A DNA stretch of 64,000 nucleotides, from the NCBI GenBank assembly GCA_964291365.2, contig OZ219989.1, positions 992,001 through 1,056,000 on the forward strand, in the 5' to 3' direction. Shown here piece by piece: positions 1-9,816 of the stretch. Within the stretch, counting starts at the first letter, position 1. Each line of letters starts with the position of its first letter. Origin of the DNA: JBDWFY01 sp964291365. Its GTDB lineage: Bacteria; Pseudomonadota; Alphaproteobacteria; Rhizobiales; Stappiaceae. The notes beneath the pieces are model-generated. The model ran no database searches and was not told the origin of the DNA. It was given only the letters and a program-made list of their open reading frames with translations. Position numbers and translations under genes: made by a program.

Positions 1-153
1 AAGCAAAAGTTTTCATGTTATCAAAATTTAGAATTGAGTTGAGATTTAGGTTATTGATTTGGTAGAATTTATTATTAATTTTCAATAATTGAAGTTACAT
101 GTTAATATGAAAAATGAATTAGACATTACTTATAAGCAAAGAAAGAGGTTTTG

Positions 154-1647
154 ATGGGAATTGCAATGCCAAAATTAGACCAAGAGGTATTGAGCCGACG
201 GTCTGAAATAATTAAGAAACTACAAAAATTTGTTCCTATTGAAAATGTATTGGTTGATGAAGTTGAACTCCGTCCCTATGAAACAGATGGATTGACAGCT
301 TATCGACAACTTCCTTTTATTGTTGTGCTACCTGAAACTACAGGTCAAGTATCAAGTATCTTACGCTATTGCTATGAAAATAATGTAAAGGTCGTTCCAA
401 GAGGTGCAGGTACTTCACTTTCTGGAGGTGCAATTCCACTTGGTGATGGTGTGTTATTATCCATGATGAAGTTCAATCAAATTGTGGATGTAGATTTTGA
501 AAACCGTACCGTTGTTACACAACCAGGTGTAACGAATTTAGCAATTACGCGTGCGGTTGAGCATAAAGGGTATTACTACGCACCAGATCCTTCATCTCAG
601 ATTGCGTGCTCAATTGGTGGAAATGTTGCGGAAAATTCTGGTGGTGTCCATTGCTTAAAATATGGCTTAACGACAAATAATTTGTTAGGATTAGAAATAG
701 TCTTGATGACAGGTGAAACAATTCGTATTGGTGGAAAACATTTAGATTCTGAAGGTTATGATTTCTTAGCGTTGATGACTGGGTCCGAAGGTTTGTTGGG
801 TGTCGTAACAGAAGTAACTGTTAGAATACTTCAAAACCCTGAAACTGCGCGCGCGGCTTTAATTGGATTTCCAACTAATGAGGATGGAGGTAAGTGCGTT
901 GCTGATATAATAGGTGAGGGAATTATACCTGGTGGTATGGAGATGATGGATAAATTAGCAATAGATGCGGCAGAAGATTTTGTACATGCAAATTATCCAA
1001 TGGATTGCGAAGCATTATTGATCGTTGAGCTAGATGGACCCGAAGCAGAAGTAGATTTGTTATTGGGGCGCGTGAAAGCAATCGCAGAAAGCAATAATGC
1101 AAGTTCAGTTAGAATTTCTGAAAGTGAGGAAGAACGGGTACATTTTTGGGCTGGTCGGAAAGCGGCATTTCCAGCTATTGGTCGAATTTCTCCAGATTAT
1201 ATCTGTATGGATGGAACAATTCCTCGAAAGGAATTACCCAAAGTGTTAGCAGGAATGCGTGAGTTGTCAAAGAAACATGGATTAAGAGTGGCAAATGTGT
1301 TTCATGCTGGGGATGGTAATCTGCATCCTCTTATATTATTTGATGCGAATAAGCCAAATGAATTGGAGGCGGCAGAAGCTTTTGGTTCTGATATATTGAG
1401 ACTTTGTGTGGAAGTAGGAGGAGTATTAACAGGTGAACACGGCGTGGGAATTGAAAAACGAGACTTAATGGGTGAAATGTTTACTGAAAACGATCTAAAG
1501 CAACAGCAACGTGTAAAGTGTGCGTTTGATGAGAAGCATTTATTGAATCCAGGAAAAGTATTTCCAGTTTTACACCGATGTGCAGAACTTGGCAAAATGC
1601 ATGTGCATAAGGGTGAAATGCCATTTCCTGAAATTCCAAGGTTTTAG
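154..1647 (+). CDS. glcD: Glycolate oxidase subunit GlcD (FAD-linked)
   Basis: FAD-binding catalytic subunit of glycolate dehydrogenase, which oxidises glycolate to glyoxylate together with GlcE and GlcF. The 497-aa length is normal for GlcD. The PCMH-type FAD-binding domain fills roughly residues 50-230, with the RGAGTSLSGGA motif and the APDPSSQIACSIGGN segment. The C-terminal FAD-oxidase domain carries HAGDGNLHP and GVLTGEHGVGIEKR. I chose the ATG at 154 over the TTG three bases upstream because AGAGG lies just before it. The partner genes glcE and glcF lie downstream but are separated by a two-gene defence module. Family assignment is secure; GlcD is known to need its partners for activity. 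Confidence 0.95.
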   Translation: MGIAMPKLDQEVLSRRSEIIKKLQKFVPIENVLVDEVELRPYETDGLTAYRQLPFIVVLPETTGQVSSILRYCYENNVKVVPRGAGTSLSGGAIPLGDGVLLSMMKFNQIVDVDFENRTVVTQPGVTNLAITRAVEHKGYYYAPDPSSQIACSIGGNVAENSGGVHCLKYGLTTNNLLGLEIVLMTGETIRIGGKHLDSEGYDFLALMTGSEGLLGVVTEVTVRILQNPETARAALIGFPTNEDGGKCVADIIGEGIIPGGMEMMDKLAIDAAEDFVHANYPMDCEALLIVELDGPEAEVDLLLGRVKAIAESNNASSVRISESEEERVHFWAGRKAAFPAIGRISPDYICMDGTIPRKELPKVLAGMRELSKKHGLRVANVFHAGDGNLHPLILFDANKPNELEAAEAFGSDILRLCVEVGGVLTGEHGVGIEKRDLMGEMFTENDLKQQQRVKCAFDEKHLLNPGKVFPVLHRCAELGKMHVHKGEMPFPEIPRF

Positions 1648-1766
1648 ATATTGAATGAATTATGGATATTCAATTCCAAACCATTTAACTAGTAAAGATT
1701 TGAAATTGTTTTTTTTGCATTATATTGTAAAATCTTAATTCAAAACTTTTGAAGAGATAGTTAAAT

Positions 1767-3074
1767 ATGTTAATAAAATTTTCATTTGAAAATTGGAAAT
1801 CTTTTCGCGATCCAACTTCTATCTGGATGGCTAATACTGATGATGCGTCTTTTGAGTATCGTGTCCCTTATTTACCAAAATATGATTGGCGAGTGCTACC
1901 AGTCGCAGCACTATTCGGTGGCAATGCTTCTGGGAAATCAAATCTCATTGAGGCAATTGATTTTGCACGATGGTATATAGTTAATGGTCCTAAGCAGGCC
2001 GATTCACCAATTGCAGTTAGTCCTTTTAAATTAGATTCTATCAGCAAGAACGCTCCTACAAAAATGAATTTTGTTGTACTGGTGGATGAAGTAGTCTATG
2101 ATTACAGTTTTTCATTCACTCACAAGTCTGTTGTTTCTGAACGGTTATCTAGAGTGACGGCAAAATCTGAGAAAACTTTGTATCATCGAGAAGGACAAGA
2201 ATTTAAATTTTTTAATTCACTTAAAGACAATGAACTAATTCAAAGTGTATCAAAAATTACACGTCCCAATTCATTATTCCTTACTTTGATTGGTCGAGAT
2301 GATCCAATATTAACTTGGCCTGTATACGATTGGTTCAATAACTCGCTTACGATAATACATCCTGCAACGGCACTAGGACTAGGTCAATTTGGAGATGCAC
2401 TGTTCCGAAAACGAGTTAATCAGGTACTTTCAAAACTTGATTGTGGTCTACACTCCATTGAAATACAAGATGTAACAAAGAGTATTGAAAAAAATATACC
2501 TGATTCATTAAGACGGGAATTGGAACGCGGTGAACGATATACCACTGGTGATTCCCATATTGAACTATCTGTTAAAGAAGGAGAGCTGTTAGCTGAGAAA
2601 TTACATCCTTACCATCAAATGAAAAGTGGTCAGTTTGTTGAATTTACCTTTGATGAAGAGTCTGACGGCACTCAGCGTGTCCTTGATTTGATTCCAGGTT
2701 TTCTGGACATGTCAAGCATAAACTCAAAGAAGGTCTATGTAATTGATGAAATTGACAGAAGCTTACATTCATTTATGAGTAGGAGGTTGCTTGAAAGTTA
2801 TTTGGATAATTGTACTCCAGAGACTCGGTCGCAGCTAATATTTAGTACCCATGATATATTTTTGATAGATAAATACTTGTTACGTCGAGACGAAATGTTT
2901 ATGACTCAAAGACAGTATGATGGGTCTACTACAATTTGTTCAATTGATGATTTTGAGAATATTGAAACTGATTACGAATTGTATAAAGACTATTTTAACG
3001 GTCGGTTTGGTGGAATACCGGAAATATTTTTGGGGGCTAACGATTTTAGTCAGGATGGAGATAATGATGACTAG
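1767..3074 (+). CDS. RloA/AbiLi-like AAA15 ATPase
   Basis: SMC/ABC-type ATPase of the AAA15 (RloA/AbiLi) group, 435 aa. Visible motifs are Walker A GGNASGKS near residue 52, a signature-like SDGTQR near 305, Walker B KKVYVIDEID near 325 and an H-loop FSTHD near 365. The long middle insert fits the coiled or lid region of these ATPases. It overlaps the next gene (RloB-like) by 11 bases, so the two are almost certainly co-translated. Family knowledge: RloA/RloB and AbiLi/AbiLii pairs are phage abortive-infection modules; activity here is inferred. The pair sits between glcD and glcE in the same orientation, an unusual place that suggests insertion. Confidence 0.85.
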   Translation: MLIKFSFENWKSFRDPTSIWMANTDDASFEYRVPYLPKYDWRVLPVAALFGGNASGKSNLIEAIDFARWYIVNGPKQADSPIAVSPFKLDSISKNAPTKMNFVVLVDEVVYDYSFSFTHKSVVSERLSRVTAKSEKTLYHREGQEFKFFNSLKDNELIQSVSKITRPNSLFLTLIGRDDPILTWPVYDWFNNSLTIIHPATALGLGQFGDALFRKRVNQVLSKLDCGLHSIEIQDVTKSIEKNIPDSLRRELERGERYTTGDSHIELSVKEGELLAEKLHPYHQMKSGQFVEFTFDEESDGTQRVLDLIPGFLDMSSINSKKVYVIDEIDRSLHSFMSRRLLESYLDNCTPETRSQLIFSTHDIFLIDKYLLRRDEMFMTQRQYDGSTTICSIDDFENIETDYELYKDYFNGRFGGIPEIFLGANDFSQDGDNDD

Positions 3075-3714
3075 TAGAAAGCAAAAAAAGTTTGTAAGAA
3101 CGAAGTCACCCAAGAAGTGGGTTAAAGTGGTGAATGTGGTTACTGAAGGTAAAAAAACCGAACCAAATTATTTTACTGAACTGAGAAAGATAAGTGCGGA
3201 TAATAAAAACCTGTCGGTAAAAATTCATCCAGGTAGAGGTGGCAATGTAATGGAGCTAATTAAGAAAGCAGAACATGTTATGCCGATTGGGTCCAAATTA
3301 AATCCAGGAGATGAAATATGGGTTGTGGTGGATGACGATGAAAGAGACAAAGAAACAATAGAACAACTTCTTGATTGGCAAAAAAAAGATCCTAAATTAA
3401 ATAAATTAGCTGGAAGTAACCCCTTATTTGAGTACTGGTTGTTATTGCACTTTGAAAATGGTAACGCTGTTACTGGTAAAAAGGACTGCGTGACTCGATT
3501 GGAGAATTGGCTGAAATCTGAACTTAACAACAGTGAGTTTCGTTATAAAAAGGGATTTCCAAAACAGCTTATTACTTTGACCAGAATTAAAGATGCGATC
3601 AAGCGTGCCAAAGAAAGAGATAAAGTGGCAATTGAAAAGTGGCCGGAATTGAGAAATACTAGGGTATATATGTTGGTTGAAACTATATTGGCAGGTAAAT
3701 TAAATAGTAAGTAG
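3064..3714 (+). CDS. RloB/AbiLii-like TOPRIM-type effector
   Basis: RloB-family protein of about 216 aa, the expected partner of the upstream ATPase. Hallmarks are VVTEGKKTEPNYFTEL near residue 25 (acidic residue of a TOPRIM-like fold), the acidic VVVDDDER near 85 and SNPLFEYWLLLHFE near 120, the pattern typical of RloB. The N-terminus is very basic. GGAG lies just before two adjacent ATGs at 3064 and 3067 and either could start translation; both fall inside the 3' end of the ATPase gene. Family knowledge suggests a nuclease-type effector controlled by the ATPase. Catalysis is not shown by the sequence alone. Confidence 0.85.
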   Translation: MMTSRKQKKFVRTKSPKKWVKVVNVVTEGKKTEPNYFTELRKISADNKNLSVKIHPGRGGNVMELIKKAEHVMPIGSKLNPGDEIWVVVDDDERDKETIEQLLDWQKKDPKLNKLAGSNPLFEYWLLLHFENGNAVTGKKDCVTRLENWLKSELNNSEFRYKKGFPKQLITLTRIKDAIKRAKERDKVAIEKWPELRNTRVYMLVETILAGKLNSK

Positions 3715-3841
3715 AATGTAATTTTTATAGGAAGTTGGGGTTTAGCTCCTGAATTTCTTACAAATTATTAAATCAATTAGCTGAAATTAACAAATATCTT
3801 TTCCAACATTATTGCTGATATTTAGAATTAATTGGAGGTTT

Positions 3842-5062
3842 ATGTCTGACCATTTTAAACCAAAAAACTCCAAAGAAATTGAATCAATAGTCCGATGGGC
3901 TGTTGCTGAGGAGTATTCGCTTGAAATTGTCGGCTCTGGAAGCAAACGAGAACTTGGTCGACCAACACAGGTGAGTAACGAAATTTCATTAGAGCAAAAT
4001 ACCGGTATTTTATTTTATGAACCAAAAGAACTGGTATTGAGTGTACGATCTGGCACACCAGTGAGTGAAATTGAATCGTTATTGAAGGCGGAGAATCAAG
4101 AGTTAGCATTTGAGCCGATTGATTTGAGTTCGATGCTTGGAACTCAAAATGGAAAGGGTACGATTGGTGGTTTGCTTTCAAGCAACTTTTCTGGTCCAAG
4201 AAGATTAAAAGTAGGTGCAGTACGAGATCATGTTCTTGGCATTGAAGCTATTTCTGGACGGGGGGAGATCTATAAATCAGGTGGTCGGGTTGTAAAAAAT
4301 GTCACTGGATATGATTTATCACGAGGAATCTGTGGTTCTTGGGGTACGTTATCAGTATTAGCGAATATAACTCTCAAAGTTTCTCCAAGCGCAGAAACTC
4401 AACTGACTTTCTGTATTTTGGGCTTGACAGTTGAAGATGCTCTTGGTGCCATGACTACAGCAATGGGTTCTCCAACTGAGATTTCTGGTGCCTCTTATAT
4501 TCCTGCTAGTTCTGTTACAAGATTACAAGTTGAGGGAATTAATTTTTCGGAAAGGTCTGTAACTCTATTGCGATTAGAGGGCTTTGCTAAATCGGTCGAA
4601 TATCGTTTTGAGAAATTGAAATCGCTGTTTAATGAATATAAAGATGTTGAGCAATTGAATTCAGAAAATTCTAAGTCAGTCTGGGAACAAATCAAAGATG
4701 TCAATTTATTAGAGCATCGTGAAAATTCAATAGTTTGGAAAATCTCAGTTGCACCAACTAGTTCCGTACCTATTATAACTGCATTACAAAATTCATTTAG
4801 TTTTGATTATTACATGGATTGGAGTGGGGGGTTAATTTGGCTTGAAATCAGTGACGGCAAGCCACATGATGCCGAAATTAGAGCAGAAGTAGACAAATTT
4901 GGAGGCCATGCAATGTTAATGCGAGCACCAGCCCCAGTTCGAGGATCAATTTCAGTATTTCATCCACAATCACCTGAGTTGGCTGGATTAACTAAACGAC
5001 TCAAAGAACAGTTTGATCCAAAGCGAGTTTTGAATCCTAGTCGTATGTATGTTGGGGTATGA
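3842..5062 (+). CDS. glcE: Glycolate oxidase subunit GlcE (FAD-binding)
   Basis: Second FAD-binding subunit of glycolate oxidase. At 406 aa it is shorter than GlcD, as expected. The PCMH-like N-terminal half shows VGSGSKRELGRP, GTIGGLLSSNFSGPRR and SGGRVVKNVTGYDLSR; the C-terminus ends in KRVLNPSRMY, like the PGK/NPSR tail of FAD-oxidases. The start at 3842 is preceded by TTGGAGG; in-frame starts farther upstream lack a ribosome-binding site. It is followed after 5 bases by glcF, so glcEF form a tight pair. The two-gene defence insert separates it from glcD and the normal glcDEF order is otherwise kept. Confidence 0.93.
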   Translation: MSDHFKPKNSKEIESIVRWAVAEEYSLEIVGSGSKRELGRPTQVSNEISLEQNTGILFYEPKELVLSVRSGTPVSEIESLLKAENQELAFEPIDLSSMLGTQNGKGTIGGLLSSNFSGPRRLKVGAVRDHVLGIEAISGRGEIYKSGGRVVKNVTGYDLSRGICGSWGTLSVLANITLKVSPSAETQLTFCILGLTVEDALGAMTTAMGSPTEISGASYIPASSVTRLQVEGINFSERSVTLLRLEGFAKSVEYRFEKLKSLFNEYKDVEQLNSENSKSVWEQIKDVNLLEHRENSIVWKISVAPTSSVPIITALQNSFSFDYYMDWSGGLIWLEISDGKPHDAEIRAEVDKFGGHAMLMRAPAPVRGSISVFHPQSPELAGLTKRLKEQFDPKRVLNPSRMYVGV

Positions 5063-5067
5063 AGTAG

Positions 5068-6375
5068 ATGCAAACAAATTTTACGTTAGCACAATTAGCA
5101 GACCCGAATATTGTGGAATCTGAGAAAATACTACGCAAATGTGTACACTGTGGGTTTTGCACAGCAACTTGCCCAACATTTACTCTGCTTGGGGATGAGT
5201 TGGATAGCCCCCGGGGTAGAATCTATTTGATTAAAGACATGCTTGAGAAAGATCGAGCAGCTGATAAGGTTACGGTTAAACACATTGATCGATGTTTGTC
5301 TTGTTTTTCTTGCATGACAACCTGTCCCTCTGGAGTTAATTATATGCACTTGGTTGATCATGCGAGATCACACATTGAGAATACCTATCAACGACCATTA
5401 GTCGACCGGCTACTCCGTTCTGTCTTAACTCTTGTCTTACCTTATCCTGATCGGTTTCGATTAGCGATTCAAGCGGGAAGGTTGGCTAAGCCACTTGCCA
5501 AATTACTTAAGTTTCCAGGAAGTTTTTTTAAGAAAATTTCGAATTCACTTGAACTAATACCTAACCGGTTGAAAAAAGGGGCATATAAAATACCAGGTGA
5601 GTATTTAAGTGAAATTTCCAAAAAGGCTGGACGTGTTGCATTACTCTCTGGTTGTGCACAACAGGTGCTTGATCCAGGAATTAATGACGCGACAATAAGA
5701 CTACTGACGCGAATCGGTTATGATGTAATTTTACCTGAAGGCGAAACATGTTGTGGAGCTTTAACTCACCATCTTGGCAAAGAAGCGTCTGCGTTACAAT
5801 TTGCGCGACAGAATATTGATGTTTGGTGGAAAGAGATAGAAGGAAAGGGATTAGATGCAATATTGATGACAGCATCTGGTTGCGGAACTATGATTAAAGA
5901 TTATGGATATCTATTTCGAAATGATCCTGACTATTCGGATAAAGCATCAAAAATAGTTGCATTGGTAAAGGATGTAACAGAATTTTTGTCGCAAGTGGAG
6001 CTTAGTAATTCGCAAGTTCCACAACAATTTAATGTGACCTATCATTCAGCATGTTCAATGCAACATGGACAAAAAGTAACACAAGAACCCATAAAGCTGT
6101 TAACACAGGCAGGTTTCAAAGTTAGTAGTGTCCCTGAAGGGCATATGTGTTGTGGGTCAGCCGGTACCTATAATTTGCTACAACCAGAAATTGCAAATCA
6201 ATTGCGTAATAGAAAAGTGGAAAATATTAAGAAAACGCAACCAAACATTGTGTCAACTGGAAATATTGGCTGTATGACTCAATTGAGTGATAGTCTAAAT
6301 GTTCCAATAGTCCATACGGTTGAATTACTTGATTGGGCTTATGGTGGGACCAAACCTAGTGCAATTAAGTATTGA
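5068..6375 (+). CDS. glcF: Glycolate oxidase iron-sulfur subunit GlcF
   Basis: Electron-transfer subunit of glycolate oxidase, 435 aa. Two ferredoxin-like 4Fe-4S motifs are visible near the N-terminus: CVHCGFCTATCP (about residue 26) and CLSCFSCMTTCP (about 76). Two cysteine-rich CCG domains follow, with ETCCGALTHHLG near 230 and MCCGSAGTYN near 365. Electrons from the GlcD/GlcE flavins pass through it to the membrane quinone pool; this is family knowledge. It lies 5 bases after glcE and is followed by malate synthase after about 165 bases, which links glycolate oxidation to glyoxylate use. Confidence 0.95.
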   Translation: MQTNFTLAQLADPNIVESEKILRKCVHCGFCTATCPTFTLLGDELDSPRGRIYLIKDMLEKDRAADKVTVKHIDRCLSCFSCMTTCPSGVNYMHLVDHARSHIENTYQRPLVDRLLRSVLTLVLPYPDRFRLAIQAGRLAKPLAKLLKFPGSFFKKISNSLELIPNRLKKGAYKIPGEYLSEISKKAGRVALLSGCAQQVLDPGINDATIRLLTRIGYDVILPEGETCCGALTHHLGKEASALQFARQNIDVWWKEIEGKGLDAILMTASGCGTMIKDYGYLFRNDPDYSDKASKIVALVKDVTEFLSQVELSNSQVPQQFNVTYHSACSMQHGQKVTQEPIKLLTQAGFKVSSVPEGHMCCGSAGTYNLLQPEIANQLRNRKVENIKKTQPNIVSTGNIGCMTQLSDSLNVPIVHTVELLDWAYGGTKPSAIKY

Positions 6376-6540
6376 TACTATATTAAAAAATGTCGGAATA
6401 TTTTAAATTGGATGAGTTCAATCTATTTGGTACAATTGTCAGAATCAAAAACTCTCGAAGTGATGTTGACATATGAAACGAATATAGTTACAATCTCAAC
6501 AATAACTTCTATTTAAAATCACAACTCAAAGGAAAATATT

Positions 6541-8133
6541 ATGGCTATTGAGTCAGCCGGAATATCAATAAGTGCTCCAGTAGAGGGCGAATTTAAAGAC
6601 ATTCTAAGTGATGAGGCATTGAATTTTGTTGCTGGATTGCATCGCAAATTTAATGATACTCGAAACCAATTGCTTGAGGTCAGAACGACGCAACAGGCAG
6701 CTTATGATAGTGGTAAACTACCAGATTTTCTGCCAGAAACCAAGAATATTCGAGAAGATTCATGGAAAGTAGCCGAAGTACCCGCTGATCTGCTTGATCG
6801 TCGTACTGAAATTACTGGTCCAGTTGATCGCAAGATGGTTATTAATGCATTAAACTGCGGTGCAAAGGTATTTATGGGTGATTTTGAAGATGCGTCGTCA
6901 CCAACTTGGACTAATATGATTGAAGGTCAGATCAACTTGAAAAAACGTTGGAACGGAACAATTGACTTTGTTGATTCAGGTTCAGGTAAAGAATATAAAC
7001 TTTCGGATCAACCTGCTGTTTTACTAGTTCGTCCACGTGGTTGGCACTTACCTGAAAGACATGTCAGCGTTGATGGTGAAGAAATTTCGGGGAGTTTATT
7101 TGATTTTGGCTTGTATGTGTTTCATAACGCGAAAAAGATTCTGAATCAAGGAGCTGGGGTATATTTTTACCTACCTAAGATTGAAAGTCATCAGGAAGCA
7201 AGACTTTGGAATGAGGTATTTAATTATGCACAAGATGAATTAAAAATTCCTCGAGGAACATTCAAAGCGACAATATTGATTGAAACCTTACCAGCTGCAT
7301 TTGAAATGGATGAAATACTCTATGAAATGAAGGAGCACATCGTTGGATTAAACTGTGGGCGTTGGGATTATATATTCTCCTTTATCAAAACTTTTCGAAA
7401 CAATAACGATTTTATATTACCAGACCGCAGTCAGGTTGTCATGGGGAGCGCGTTTTTGAATGCTTATGCAAGATTATTAGTTCACACATGCCATAAACGT
7501 GGTGCATTTGCAATGGGTGGAATGGCGGCAGCGATTCCAAATCGTAAGGATCCTGAAGCTAATGCTGTCGCTTTAGATAAAGTGCGGGCTGATAAAGAGC
7601 GTGAAGCACGCATGGGTCACGACGGCACCTGGGTAGCACATCCGGATTTAGTCTCAGTAGCAACTGAAGTTTTTGATAAATTTATGCCGGAATCGAATCA
7701 ACTATCAGTTATTGATGAAACGATTAATGTAACACAAAAAGACTTATTAGAGATTCATGACGGAACAAAAACGGAAGCAGGGGTACGGGAAAACATTCGG
7801 GTTGGAGTTCAATATATTGAAGCATGGCTTCGTGGCCGAGGTGCAGTTCCACTGTATAATCTAATGGAAGACGCGGCGACGGCGGAAATATCTCGCGCTC
7901 AAATCTGGCAACAACTAAAATTTGGTGTAACTTTGGAAGATGGTCAGAATGTTACTGTTGAGTTGTTTGACAAGTTATTGGTAGAAGAAATGGAGCGAGT
8001 TAAATCAGAGATTGGTGTTGCGTCCTATGAAGCAGGTCGATTTGAAGAGGCAGTAGAATTGTTTCGGAAATTGTCAATTGCCAAAGAATTTGAATCCTTT
8101 TTAACGCTTCCAGCATACAAATTGATTGATTAA
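6541..8133 (+). CDS. aceB: Malate synthase A
   Basis: Condenses glyoxylate with acetyl-CoA to give malate. The 530-aa length is typical of the A isoform. Recognisable blocks are KVFMGDFEDASSPTW near residue 110, LLVRPRGWHLPERH near 160, the catalytic region GLNCGRWDYIFSFIKTF near 270 and GAFAMGGMAAAIPNR near 320. The C-terminal part holds VGVQYIEAWLRGRGAVPLYN. The start follows an AAAGGAAA element by a few bases. With glcDEF just upstream it would consume the glyoxylate made from glycolate. No isocitrate lyase gene lies in this window, so a role in the glyoxylate shunt cannot be judged. Confidence 0.96.
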   Translation: MAIESAGISISAPVEGEFKDILSDEALNFVAGLHRKFNDTRNQLLEVRTTQQAAYDSGKLPDFLPETKNIREDSWKVAEVPADLLDRRTEITGPVDRKMVINALNCGAKVFMGDFEDASSPTWTNMIEGQINLKKRWNGTIDFVDSGSGKEYKLSDQPAVLLVRPRGWHLPERHVSVDGEEISGSLFDFGLYVFHNAKKILNQGAGVYFYLPKIESHQEARLWNEVFNYAQDELKIPRGTFKATILIETLPAAFEMDEILYEMKEHIVGLNCGRWDYIFSFIKTFRNNNDFILPDRSQVVMGSAFLNAYARLLVHTCHKRGAFAMGGMAAAIPNRKDPEANAVALDKVRADKEREARMGHDGTWVAHPDLVSVATEVFDKFMPESNQLSVIDETINVTQKDLLEIHDGTKTEAGVRENIRVGVQYIEAWLRGRGAVPLYNLMEDAATAEISRAQIWQQLKFGVTLEDGQNVTVELFDKLLVEEMERVKSEIGVASYEAGRFEEAVELFRKLSIAKEFESFLTLPAYKLID

Positions 8134-8161
8134 AGGGGACATCTTTGGTGTTAAGAATTTC

Positions 8162-8797
8162 ATGAGTAATGGATTAATCGTTGGAGATGACGGTAAATCA
8201 CGTTGTTTCTGGCATGACAATAAACCTGATTATGAGTTATACCATGATGTTGAATGGGGTCGCCCAAATGCTGATGATTTTCAATTATTTGAAAAGATCT
8301 GCTTAGAGGGCTTCCAGTCTGGGTTATCTTGGTTAACCATTTTACGCAAAAGAGATAACTTTCGGGCGGCTTTCGCTAATTTTGATTTCAACATTGTTGC
8401 AACATTTGGTGAAAAACATGTGGAACAAATATTGCAAGATCAGGGGATTGTGAGACATCAGGGTAAAATTCGTTCAACCATCAATAATTCACAACGCGCG
8501 TGTGAGTTGGTACAAGAATTTGGGTCACTTGCTGAATTTTTGTGGAGTTTTGAGCCACTCCAGGCGAATCGGCCAACACGGATTAACTATGATACACTAA
8601 TGAAATTAGCAAAGACTGAAGAAAGTATTAAGTTGTCAAAGGAATTAAAGAAGCGGGGATGGTCATTTGTTGGTCCTACCACCATGTATGCGTTTATGCA
8701 AGCTACGGGATTTGTTAATGATCACATTGAGGGTTGTTGGGTTCGCGAGCAAGTAGAAGAAGAACGGAAAAATTTTGCTCGACCAAATCGCATTTGA
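8162..8797 (+). CDS. tag: DNA-3-methyladenine glycosylase I
   Basis: Base-excision repair enzyme that removes 3-methyladenine from DNA. About 211 aa from the chosen ATG. The N-terminus has RCFWHDNKPDYELYHDVEWG, where Cys and His belong to the family's structural zinc site, followed by GLSWLTILRKRDNFRAAF and the C-terminal RGWSFVGPTTMYAFMQATG. The zinc-binding C-terminal HIEGCW is present. Start choice is uncertain: a GTG at 8150 and a TTG at 8126 are in frame, with AAAGGGGA at about 8131-8138. It closely follows malate synthase and may be read from the same transcript. Confidence 0.93.
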   Translation: MSNGLIVGDDGKSRCFWHDNKPDYELYHDVEWGRPNADDFQLFEKICLEGFQSGLSWLTILRKRDNFRAAFANFDFNIVATFGEKHVEQILQDQGIVRHQGKIRSTINNSQRACELVQEFGSLAEFLWSFEPLQANRPTRINYDTLMKLAKTEESIKLSKELKKRGWSFVGPTTMYAFMQATGFVNDHIEGCWVREQVEEERKNFARPNRI

Positions 8798-8799
8798 AA

Positions 8800-9033
8800 T
8801 TATTGAGATGGAGCAGATTTAAATTCTAACTGCTGTCCTATAGATTCAAGTAGAGTTAATGCTAACTTCCCAAACTCAACTTTTGAAATTTTTTCAGTTT
8901 GTATAAATTCTTGTACTAACTCAACAAGAACCTCATAATCAGCTCTAAGTTTAGTTTCCTCATAGAATCTTTGCTCCTTTAAGAAATCATCAAACTTTTT
9001 ACCTGGAATCCAAGTTTCATTATCTAAATGCAT
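8800..9033 (-). CDS. Small protein with HigA-antitoxin-like N-terminus
   Basis: 77-aa protein of unknown function. Residues 12-24 (KKFDDFLKEQRFY) match the FDDFLKE segment at the N-terminus of HigA-type antitoxins, and the end (LLESIGQQLEFK) recalls the closing strand of that family, but a clear helix-turn-helix is not obvious. A second protein with the same FDDFLK motif lies at 33109-33396 beside a real HigB-like toxin. Here no toxin gene is adjacent: tag ends just to one side and hisG begins just to the other. AAGGA precedes its ATG. An orphan antitoxin or a decayed pair is inferred. Confidence 0.5.
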   Translation of the reverse strand: MHLDNETWIPGKKFDDFLKEQRFYEETKLRADYEVLVELVQEFIQTEKISKVEFGKLALTLLESIGQQLEFKSAPSQ

Positions 9034-9063
9034 GTTTTTTCCTTGTCCTAGAGGTTGTATCCG

Positions 9064-9816
9064 CTATTTTTCAAGAAACGATATATCAAAATTGATTTCA
9101 TCAAGTTTACGTGCTTTTAAACCCTTATTTATGTAGTGAAAGAGTTGTTTTGCGATATCAATATTAGCATTATTCCATTTGGCATCTTGGGATGCAAAGA
9201 GGTGTGCCTGAGATTTTAGAATTACGCCATCATCAAGGATTTTAAGGTCATTTGCTCGCAGAGTACTACCAGTACTTGATATATCTACGATCAATTCAGC
9301 AGATCCAGCGGCAGGTGCACCTTCGGTAGCTCCCACACTTTCTACGATTCGATATTCTGTGACTCCATGTTCAGCAAAAAATTCAGTAGTCAAGTGCAAG
9401 AACTTAGTCGCTATTCTCATTCTATGACCATGCCGTGAGCGATAATCTGAAGCAACATCATTCAAATCCTCCATTGTAGTAACATCTATCCACGCTCTTG
9501 GAACTGCCAAAACAACGTCAGCATGACTAAATTCAAGAGGTGTGATAGAGTAGACCTGTTCATTATAGTTTGGGATATTTTCACGGACTAGATCCAATCC
9601 AGTAATTCCAAAATTGATCGCTCCTGAAGCAAGTTCTTTAGATATTTCTGAAGAAGAAAGAAATGCAATTTCAACGTTCTCAATTTCTTTTAATTTTGCT
9701 TGATAATTTCTTATACCTCCACTTCGTGTGATGGTAAGTCCTGACTGTGTAAATAATTGGTCGCAGTGTTCTTGTATCCGACCCTTGGATGGAAGACCGA
9801 TGACTAGGTTTCTCAT
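9064..9816 (-). CDS. hisG: ATP phosphoribosyltransferase, catalytic subunit
   Basis: First enzyme of histidine biosynthesis, joining ATP and PRPP. About 250 aa, the short-form HisG that depends on HisZ. Motifs include IGLPSKGRIQ at the start, GITGLDLVREN near 80 and the PRPP-binding stretch ELIVDISSTGSTLRAND near 180. The start ATG at 9816 overlaps the hisZ stop (ATGA) and follows GGAG; the reading frame is open upstream but would run into hisZ. The hisZ-hisG overlap indicates translational coupling, in agreement with the HisG-HisZ complex known for this type. Confidence 0.94.
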   Translation of the reverse strand: MRNLVIGLPSKGRIQEHCDQLFTQSGLTITRSGGIRNYQAKLKEIENVEIAFLSSSEISKELASGAINFGITGLDLVRENIPNYNEQVYSITPLEFSHADVVLAVPRAWIDVTTMEDLNDVASDYRSRHGHRMRIATKFLHLTTEFFAEHGVTEYRIVESVGATEGAPAAGSAELIVDISSTGSTLRANDLKILDDGVILKSQAHLFASQDAKWNNANIDIAKQLFHYINKGLKARKLDEINFDISFLEK

